From Planctomycetota bacterium (GTDB lineage: Bacteria; Planctomycetota; PUPC01; DSUN01), in NCBI GenBank assembly GCA_016872875.1, contig VGYW01000328.1, positions 1 through 9,499 of the forward strand: a stretch of 9,499 bases of DNA, given 5' to 3'. Positions 5,040 to 9,499 of this stretch are shown in pieces (within the stretch, counting starts at the first letter, position 1; each line of letters begins with the position of its first letter). The translations under genes were made by a program, and so were the position numbers. The notes under the pieces were generated by a model, which was given only the letters and a program-made list of their open reading frames with translations, did not search any database and was not told where the DNA came from.

Positions 5040-6518
5040 ATGGGCACTCAAGACCTGGGCGCAGCGCTGACGCGCGCGGGGCTGATCCTGGCCATCCTGC
5101 TGTGGCTCTGGATGCTCATCTCGTGTGTTCGGCGCGACCCGGAGCGCGGCCTGTGGCTCTGGATGCTCATCGTCTTCCCCATCGTGGGCGGGCTGCTCTA
5201 CTTCCTGGCGCGCTGGCTGCCGCTGTGGAGCCCGCAGACGGCCTGGCTGGCGCGCCTGGGCTCCGGGCGGCGGCTCCAGCTCGCCCAGAGCGCCGCGCGG
5301 ACCATCGGCAACGCCCACCAGTTCCTGGAGCTCGGCGACGTTCTCTGGGACACAGGCCGCCGGCCCGAGGCGGCCGATGCCTATCGCCAGGCCATCGAGC
5401 GCGAGCCCGACGACCCGCGAGCCCTCTGGTCCAACGCCCGCGCGGCAATGCATCAGAAGGACCTCGCCACGGCCAAAGCCCACCTTGCGAAGCTCTACGC
5501 CGCCGACCCCTTCTACCGCACGGGCGAGGCGGCGCTGGCCTACGGCCGCACGCTCCTGGACCTGGGCGAGCTCGACGCGGCGAAGGCCCACGTGGATGCC
5601 GACCTGAGGCGCCGCGGCGACCCCGAGGCGCGCCTCATCCTCGCCAAAGTGCTCCTTCAACAGGGCCAGACGGGCGACGCCCGCCGGCGCCTGGAGGACC
5701 TCCAGGAGGACTTCCGCGGCGCCACGAGCGTCCGCGGCCGCGCCGCCGCGAGCGAGGTGCGCCGACTCCTCCGCGGGCTGGGCGCGCCCGCCGCAGGCTC
5801 GGCCCTCACGCCCCTCTGGGAATCCCTGGGCAAGCTCGAGGCCGCACTCGCACGCAGGCCATTCCTCGTCTTCGGCATCATAGCCGCAACCATCGTGGGC
5901 GGCGACTTCCTCTGGCAACTGCACCTCGAACGCCAGAGGAGCGCGCCCCCAGACTTTCAGTGGACGCCGACGACGAAGCACGGCGTTGACCTGGAGGCCG
6001 TCCGCCTGGTCGTGCAGTTCACCGGCCACCCAGTCGCGCCGCTCCTCGACCCCGAATTCGAAGAGGAAGTGCCTTTCCCCGTCCTGGGCATCCAATCGAA
6101 GGCTGGCGTGAAGGACCCCCACGCGATGCTTGCCGCCCTGCGCGCCGCCCTCGCCCCCAAGGGCTTCGTCGTGCAATGGACGGGCGATGCCTCGGACCCC
6201 AGCATCGCCGTCCTCGCCCGCGCCGACCACTACGCCCTCCTGACCATCAAGCGAACGAATGGCACCAACTACGGCCACGACACCGCCAAGGTCATCGCCA
6301 AACTCAAGGAGTGGGAGGCGAGGTATCCGTTCGACATCCTGGGCGCCGACTTCGATTGGGTGGAGATACAGTTCCGCGAGGTGCCGAAGGACCTCGACGC
6401 CTTCGTCCGCCAGGCCTACGCCTTCTGCCCCGACACCGTTGACCAGGGCACGGAGACCCTCGCGGCCCTCGCGGCCGGAATCCGCCGCACCCGCCGCCTC
6501 TTCTTGTGGTGGGACTGA
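5040..6518 (+). CDS. Membrane TPR protein with PLDc_N-like N-terminus and DUF4253 C-terminus
   Basis: The protein has 492 residues. Two hydrophobic segments at about 11-30 and 38-58 with RRDPERGLWLWMLIVFPIVG between and in the second resemble the PLDc_N module (WxLWxLxxC.RRD...P.xGxxLYFL), which anchors many otherwise unrelated proteins. Residues 90-245 are TPR-like helices (LGDVLWDTGRRPEAADAYRQ and GRTLLDLGELDAAKAH). A third membrane segment lies at about 274-292. Residues about 345-492 match DUF4253, with the hallmarks TNGTNYGHDT, LKEWEARYPFDILGADFDWV, FCPDTVDQG and the terminal RRTRRLFLWWD. DUF4253 has no established activity to my knowledge. With three membrane crossings, the TPR region and the DUF should lie on opposite faces, a topology inference. 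The start codon has only a weak ribosome site (GGTAGAGAAA). No phospholipase HKD motif is present. Confidence 0.8.
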   Translation: MGTQDLGAALTRAGLILAILLWLWMLISCVRRDPERGLWLWMLIVFPIVGGLLYFLARWLPLWSPQTAWLARLGSGRRLQLAQSAARTIGNAHQFLELGDVLWDTGRRPEAADAYRQAIEREPDDPRALWSNARAAMHQKDLATAKAHLAKLYAADPFYRTGEAALAYGRTLLDLGELDAAKAHVDADLRRRGDPEARLILAKVLLQQGQTGDARRRLEDLQEDFRGATSVRGRAAASEVRRLLRGLGAPAAGSALTPLWESLGKLEAALARRPFLVFGIIAATIVGGDFLWQLHLERQRSAPPDFQWTPTTKHGVDLEAVRLVVQFTGHPVAPLLDPEFEEEVPFPVLGIQSKAGVKDPHAMLAALRAALAPKGFVVQWTGDASDPSIAVLARADHYALLTIKRTNGTNYGHDTAKVIAKLKEWEARYPFDILGADFDWVEIQFREVPKDLDAFVRQAYAFCPDTVDQGTETLAALAAGIRRTRRLFLWWD

Positions 6519-6547
6519 GGGGCCGCACGCGCGCTCCATGCTCGCGA

Positions 6548-6645
6548 AGGAACCACACGGACTAACACGGACAGACACGCACGGACAGGCTTCACTCTTA
6601 GAGGCCACAGTCCGTGTTCGTCCGTGTAAGTCCGTGTCGTTTCCT
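6548..6645. terminator. Long hairpin between convergent genes, dispersed ACACGGAC repeat, candidate two-way terminator
   Basis: The left arm (6548-6588) reads AGGAACCACACGGACTAACA and continues in ACGGAC units. The right arm (6608-6645) is its approximate reverse complement, with GTCCGTGT units ending CGTTTCCT. Arms of about 38 bases match well with a few mismatches around a 19-base tip. It starts 30 bases after the DUF4253 stop and reaches the stop of the leftward MGMT fragment, so it could end transcription from both sides, although T-runs are weak. The ACACGGAC pattern is one I recognise as a dispersed repeat in environmental genomes. Confidence 0.6.
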
Positions 6646-7063
6646 CACAGCTTCCCCTCATAGCCGACGACCACCGCCTTCTTTCCTCTCTGCGCCACGG
6701 TATGCCCCTCGGCCTCCAGCAACTGCTTCTGCGCCTCCACGCCGCCGGGGTACTTCGGGTTCACCCCGCCGCCCTTGCCTCTTCCGCGGCGTCGGCGGCG
6801 ATCCAGGCGAAGATGCCGCAGGTGATCGGGCAGCCAATCGTCGCCCCGTGCCGCCGTGCCACCTGTGCCCGAATCTCGTTGATCGTGATCAGCCGCCCCT
6901 TCGGCACCTTCGCCATGATCGCGTCAACCTCCGCCGGCGCGGGGATGGCCACCGTCCCAGTCCCCCAGCGTTTCGACATCTTCCCGGCGATCTCCACCAC
7001 CTTCGGTAGCCCCTTGGCGTCGGCCAGCTTCTCCCGCCAGTTCTTGCGCCGCGTCGCACCCAC
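6645..7063 (-). pseudogene. MGMT-family (alkyltransferase-like) gene with internal deletion and frame change
   Basis: A GTG at 7063-7061, preceded by AAGGAG with six-base spacing, starts MGATRRKNWREKLADAKGLP and continues through KMSKRWGTGTVAIPAP, KVPKGRLITINEIR and HGATIGCPITCGIFAWIAAD. This is the MGMT/DNA_binding_1-type small protein family, whose members run about 150 residues. The frame stops at 6763-6761 after 100 residues. The rest of the family sequence, GGGVNPKYPGGVEAQKQLLE then EGHTVAQRGKKAVVVGYEGKL, continues in another frame to a TGA at 6647-6645. Roughly 14-16 codons, including the segment usually reading DITPYWRTLK, are missing at the junction near 6770. The upstream TTG at 7093 in the same frame lacks a comparable ribosome site. 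Probably inactive; an assembly or consensus error is possible. Confidence 0.75.
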
Positions 7064-7104
7064 ACCTGTCTCCTTCGAGCCCTCCCTCTGCAAATGCCGG
7101 CGCC

Positions 7105-7133
7105 ATCATAGCCTCTGCCCGCCGCCGCCGCAA
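7105..7133 (-). promoter_or_regulatory. Promoter of the MGMT-family gene
   Basis: On the minus strand, TTGCGG (7133-7128), a 17-base spacer and TATGAT (7110-7105) are followed by a predicted start near 7098 and a leader of about 35 bases. The -10 is good (five of six matches) and the -35 weak (three of six). Confidence 0.45.
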
Positions 7134-7174
7134 GGGGGGGGTGGTGACAAGGGCGTGGCCTCCGATTGCCCTTG

Positions 7175-7273
7175 AATCGTCGTCGTTGTCGTCGTCGTCC
7201 TCGTCGTCGAACTCCCATGACCTGCGGCCCCAGAAGTCTCGACGACGACGACGAGGACGACGACGAGCACGAG
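7175..7273. repeat. GTC/GAC-rich long hairpin, copy B
   Basis: The left arm (7175-7216) contains TCGTCGTCGTTGTCGTCGTC and ends GTCGTCGAACTCCC. The right arm (7238-7273) begins CTCGACGACGACGACGAGGA. The core pairing GTCGTCGTCCTCGTCGTCGA with its complement in the right arm is nearly perfect around a tip of about 24 bases. It shares arm order, arm sequence and the start of the tip with copy A (GAATTCCAGGACGTG against GAACTCCCATGACCTG). It sits between two outward-facing predicted promoters and is transcribed by neither. A 7-bp inverted repeat (CAAGGGC at 7148, GCCCTTG at 7168) lies just to its left. Confidence 0.85.
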
Positions 7274-7288
7274 AAGACATGCCGCCGC

Positions 7289-7317
7289 TTGACGGCTGCC
7301 CAGTGCCATGCTATGCT
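7289..7317 (+). promoter_or_regulatory. Promoter of the 178-residue hypothetical gene
   Basis: TTGACG (7289-7294), a 17-base spacer and TATGCT (7312-7317) match the sigma70 consensus at five and four positions. The predicted start near 7324 leaves a leader of about 21 bases carrying AAGGAG at 7333-7338. Confidence 0.6.
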
Positions 7318-7344
7318 CCCTGCGGCCATTGCAAGGAGAGAAGC

Positions 7345-7881
7345 ATGGGCGCCGAAGTGGACTTCGAGGCCATCGAGATCGTCCCGCCCGGCCGGGAGGG
7401 GCTGGCGTGTTCCTGCCTGCGGCCCAAGGGCTGGGTCCAGCCGCCCCTGCCGCCCGACGAGCCGAACTTCGACGACCCCGCCTACGCCATGCCCCTCACG
7501 GTCATTATGGCCCCCTACGGCGTCGTGGTCTACACCATCTCGGTCCGCCCGGCCTACGCGGAGGGCACGGTGCAGGACTGGCTGCTCTACCTGTGCGGCC
7601 AGGAGCACTTCGAGGTCGAAGGGCTGGAGGAGACGGAGCTGAACGGCCTGCCCGCGCTCCTTGCGGAGGCCAGGCAGACCACCGACGCCGGCCCGATGCG
7701 CATGCGCTTCATCGCGCTCGAGGATGGCGGGCGCTTCTACACCGGCACCGTCATGGCCCCCGAGGCCATCTGGCCGAGCGTCGAGGAGGTCCTCAACACG
7801 CTGCTCTGGTCGTTCCGCCTGGCCGCGGTCCAAGGCCCCACGGTGCCGCTGAGCCCGCCGCCGCCCGCCGAATCTACATGA
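7345..7881 (+). CDS. Hypothetical protein, 178 residues
   Basis: The ATG at 7345 has AAGGAG six bases upstream and a promoter at 7289-7317, so start and expression are well supported. I do not recognise the family. It has no signal peptide or membrane segment and is predicted to be cytosolic and acidic. The layout starts with PKGWVQPPLPPDEP (27-40), followed by a hydrophobic strand pair PLTVIMAPYGVVVYTISVRP (50-69), then DWLLYLCGQEHFEVEGLEET, a central strand with RMRFIALEDGGRFYTGTVMAP (119-139), and a final helix SVEEVLNTLLWSFRLA. This order (GW near the start, alternating strands, a terminal helix ending in SFR) resembles Mog1/PsbP/DcrB-type folds, which is only an inference. Its last eight bases overlap the end of the convergent protease gene. 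Confidence 0.75.
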   Translation: MGAEVDFEAIEIVPPGREGLACSCLRPKGWVQPPLPPDEPNFDDPAYAMPLTVIMAPYGVVVYTISVRPAYAEGTVQDWLLYLCGQEHFEVEGLEETELNGLPALLAEARQTTDAGPMRMRFIALEDGGRFYTGTVMAPEAIWPSVEEVLNTLLWSFRLAAVQGPTVPLSPPPPAEST

Positions 7882-8254
7882 CGATCCCGGACGGAATGTT
7901 GGGGCTTTCGGGGTTGACCGTGACCTCTCGCTTTGTCGGCTCGATCACCAGGTCGAGGTCCTCCATCGGGATAGCGCCGAGGAGCACCCGGTCCCCCAGC
8001 ACCAGCGCGCCCGCATAGCAGCTTCGCCCCAGACAAGTCACCTTCACCGGGCCGACATAGGGCACCACTTCCTTCTTCCCATTAGCCACCGTCACCTCCC
8101 GAGGCTCGGAGTCCTTCAGGTCAAGCTGGAGTCTCACGTGTTCGGGAATGCACAGCGTGATCGCCCCCGTATCTACCACCGCCTGAACCTGGACCGGCTT
8201 GAGCTTCGGCTTCTTGGGATTGGCGAGCAACACAGGGGTCTTGATGATTCCCAT
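7874..8254 (-). CDS. Retropepsin-like aspartic protease, clan AA, AF_0612 family
   Basis: This 126-residue protein has the family's layout. It opens with a short strand (MGIIKTPVLLANP), and the catalytic motif VVDTGA carries Asp28. LCIPEHVRLQLDL (34-46) follows. Then come VTVANGKKEVVPYVGPVKV and the second hydrophobic motif GALVLGDRVLLGAIPMEDLD, and it ends VNPESPN. Members have one DTG motif and are expected to act as homodimers like retroviral proteases; their substrates are not established as far as I know. GGAGGTG six bases before the ATG at 8254 fixes the start. It has its own promoter at 8273-8300 with a leader of only about 12 bases. It ends tail-to-tail with the 7345-7881 gene, overlapping by eight bases. 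It is complete. Confidence 0.85.
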   Translation of the reverse strand: MGIIKTPVLLANPKKPKLKPVQVQAVVDTGAITLCIPEHVRLQLDLKDSEPREVTVANGKKEVVPYVGPVKVTCLGRSCYAGALVLGDRVLLGAIPMEDLDLVIEPTKREVTVNPESPNIPSGIVM

Positions 8255-8272
8255 GGTTTCACCTCCACCCTC

Positions 8273-8300
8273 AGTATACCGCTGGCCAGCGGCTTGTCAA
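8273..8300 (-). promoter_or_regulatory. Near-consensus promoter with palindromic spacer for the aspartic protease gene
   Basis: On the minus strand, a perfect TTGACA (8300-8295), a 16-base spacer and TATACT (8278-8273) form the strongest promoter in the window. Positions 8279-8292 are the perfect 14-bp palindrome CCGCTGGCCAGCGG, directly abutting the -10. A repressor bound there would block RNA polymerase. The expected start near 8266 gives an almost leaderless mRNA with the ribosome site at its 5' end. Confidence 0.8.
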
Positions 8301-8449
8301 CCGGGTCAGAAAGACCACATTGCGGAGTGCATCGCTACCCGCGCTTCCTCTCCTTGGCCTCGGCGGAGAAGCTGGCACTAACCGGGATGGGGGCCCCGTC
8401 CCCGCCGTGCCGCTCGGCCGTGCGCCCCCGCAGAGTACTGGATGCGCGC

Positions 8450-9271
8450 TCACGTGGTCTCCGAGGCACCCTCTGGCCCGGAGGCCTCGCCTGCCCCGCC
8501 AGGCAATGCGGTGCCCCCAACGGCCTCTCTGGTGCGGATGGGGACGGGTGTGGCCTGCGACGGCATGCCGAGGATGAGGGTGTTGCCCGACGACTGGCCG
8601 AGGGCCTGGACGAGGCGCAGTTGCATGAGGGCGGGATTCGCCTCGATCATCCTTGCGGCATTGGCCAGGTTCCTGAGGGCCGCGGTCTCGCCTCGCGCCT
8701 TTTCAAGCGCGGCCAGGCCCTCTTTCCGGGCGTTCACGACCTGCGCGAACATCTCCTTGAGCTTCCCAGGGAACATGATGTCCTTGAGGTTCACCGAGAT
8801 CAGCCTGAGGCCGAGAGCCTTGGCCTTCGCCTCTGTCTTCTCCGCCAGTGTCCTGGACAACTGGTCCCTGCTGTTGAGCACCGTGTCAATGTCCGCGGCC
8901 CCCACAATCTCCCGCAGCGCGAGCTGGAGCTCGAGGTAGAGCGCCGCCTCGAAGCTCTGCGTCTTGTTGACCGCGGTGTTGGGGTCCACTACCTCGTAGT
9001 TCGCCGCCAGGCTCACCTTCAGCGTCACGCCGTCCGAACTGAGGACCTCCTGCCCGGTGATTGACACGAAGCGGGGCCTCACGTCCACCTTCTGAATGGT
9101 CGTGGAGAAGGGCATGAACCAGTGGCGCCCAGGCCCAAGGGTCTCCGCGAACCGGCCCTTCACGTACCTCAGCCCCTTCTCGAACTCGAAGATCGTGACC
9201 CGGCGGACGCCGGCCGTGACGAGCCAAAGGGCGACGGCGCACAGGACAACGACGACGATGCCGTACTCCAT
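8450..9271 (-). CDS. Slipin / SPFH (band 7, stomatin-prohibitin) membrane protein
   Basis: The protein has 273 residues. AGGAGGT five bases before the ATG at 9271 decides the start; an in-frame extension to 9352 lacks such a site and would precede the membrane segment. Residues 4-21 (GIVVVVLCAVALWLVTAG) form a single N-terminal membrane helix. The SPFH domain spans about 24-200: FEFEKGLRYVKGRFAETLGP, GRHWFMPF, VSITGQEVLSSDGVTLKVSL, ALREIVGAADIDTVLNSRDQ and LGLRLISVNLKDIMFPGKLK. An alpha-helical segment rich in Ala and Glu follows (EKARGETAALRNLANAARMI), typical of the oligomerising part, and a flexible Gly/Pro tail. Such proteins form ring-like assemblies in membrane microdomains. Slipins often have an NfeD partner gene; none follows here, as the next gene is the protease, 195 bases away. 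Confidence 0.9.
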   Translation of the reverse strand: MEYGIVVVVLCAVALWLVTAGVRRVTIFEFEKGLRYVKGRFAETLGPGRHWFMPFSTTIQKVDVRPRFVSITGQEVLSSDGVTLKVSLAANYEVVDPNTAVNKTQSFEAALYLELQLALREIVGAADIDTVLNSRDQLSRTLAEKTEAKAKALGLRLISVNLKDIMFPGKLKEMFAQVVNARKEGLAALEKARGETAALRNLANAARMIEANPALMQLRLVQALGQSSGNTLILGMPSQATPVPIRTREAVGGTALPGGAGEASGPEGASETT

Positions 9272-9335
9272 CGGCCACCTCCTAAGTACACCGCCCCACA
9301 GATACGGGGACAAAATCGCGGGTGTTCGGTCTCTT

Positions 9336-9381
9336 GCTCCCAACGGGAGCACAGTGGGTAGCCGGCGGCTTCAGCCGCCGG
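9336..9381. repeat. Two adjacent hairpins upstream of the slipin gene
   Basis: GCTCCC, loop AAC, GGGAGC at 9336-9350 and CCGGCGGCT, loop TC, AGCCGCCGG at 9362-9381 are perfect inverted repeats of 6 and 9 bp. The second is a motif I recognise as a frequent dispersed element in environmental genomes. They lie 65-110 bases upstream of the slipin start. Position makes a terminator for an upstream minus-strand gene beyond the window possible. Confidence 0.75.
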
Positions 9382-9403
9382 ACTCGTGCGCCAGAAGCAG
9401 ACA

Positions 9404-9472
9404 AGTCCCGAAGGGACGGCAGATACGTGCGCAGGGCCGGCTCCTGTGGGCTTCTGCCGTCCCTTCGGGACT
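9404..9472. repeat. Perfect 20-bp inverted repeat with nested hairpins
   Basis: AGTCCCGAAGGGACGGCAGA at 9404-9423 and its exact reverse complement at 9453-9472 are separated by 29 bases. Each arm also contains its own small palindrome, GTCCC-GAA-GGGAC, so it can fold as one long stem or as two short ones. An 8-bp direct repeat GTGCGCCA flanks the structure at 9386-9393 and 9482-9489. No coding sequence overlaps it. Confidence 0.85.
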
Positions 9473-9499
9473 GGGCTGTGTGTGCGCCACGTTCCGGCG

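Noticed and set aside
4983..6608. 541-residue open frame on the minus strand opposite the DUF4253 gene
   Set aside because: The composition is that of a shadow, and the plus strand encodes clear TPR and DUF4253 motifs.
7141..7344. Upstream extension of the 7345 gene through the GTC repeat (Ser-rich N-terminus)
   Set aside because: The ATG at 7345 has an ideal ribosome site and a promoter whose start lies downstream of the repeat, so the repeat is not in the mRNA.
8384..8402. GGGATGGGG/CCCCGTCCC hairpin after the slipin stop as terminator
   Set aside because: The inner loop is too tight, pairing needs a G-T mismatch, and there is no T-run. It may be chance in GC-rich sequence.
9285..9313. 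Slipin promoter TTGTCC-17-TGTACT
   Set aside because: The match is weak at both elements and the start site would fall within the ribosome site. I could not distinguish it from chance.
9272..9352. N-terminal extension of the slipin to 9352 (27 more residues)
   Set aside because: AGGAGGT sits just before the ATG at 9271, and the membrane helix is at the N-terminus from that start.

Overview
The window is GC-rich and carries a secreted glycoside-hydrolase cluster, a slipin, a retropepsin-like protease, a DUF4253 protein, and several kinds of dispersed palindromic repeat. The mix suggests an uncultured environmental bacterium, most plausibly of the Planctomycetota/PVC group. That assignment is an inference from gene content and repeat style; there is no rRNA or marker gene.

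Layout. 1-27: first nine codons of a minus-strand gene. 28-340: no credible gene; a 6-bp-arm palindrome and a hairpin. 341-562 (-): orphan antitoxin-like protein (TIGR02574 type) with a good sigma70-type promoter at 615-643. 618-818 (-): surviving C-terminal tail of a SAM-dependent methyltransferase. 866-3388 (-): 840-residue secreted TIM-barrel glycosidase-like protein. 3420-4833 (-): broken GH2 beta-galactosidase-like gene. It has its signal peptide, jelly-roll and Ig-like domains, then jumps frame straight into a CBM60-like tail with no catalytic barrel. It also contains six 42-bp palindromic tandem repeats in frame. 4834-5039: divergent intergenic region with a trinucleotide-rich hairpin (copy A) and two overlapping promoters sharing one -10 sequence. 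5040-6518 (+): membrane protein with PLDc_N-like, TPR and DUF4253 parts. 6548-6645: large hairpin between convergent genes. 6645-7063 (-): MGMT-family gene broken by a small internal deletion. 7064-7344: divergent intergenic region with hairpin copy B and a promoter on each side. 7345-7881 (+): unrecognised 178-residue protein. 7874-8254 (-): AF_0612-family retropepsin-like protease with a near-consensus promoter whose spacer is a 14-bp palindrome. 8450-9271 (-): slipin/SPFH membrane protein. 9336-9472: cluster of hairpins and a perfect 20-bp inverted repeat.

The two carbohydrate genes were probably one operon (31-nt gap, same strand) for a plant- or algal-type polysaccharide, but the GH2 member now lacks its catalytic domain. 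The other genes look like independent short transcription units. The themes of the window are gene decay by internal deletion (two clear cases and one orphan tail), heavy loading with palindromic repeats, and promoters whose own sequence is symmetric. I found no CRISPR array, tRNA, rRNA, transposase or recognised defence system.
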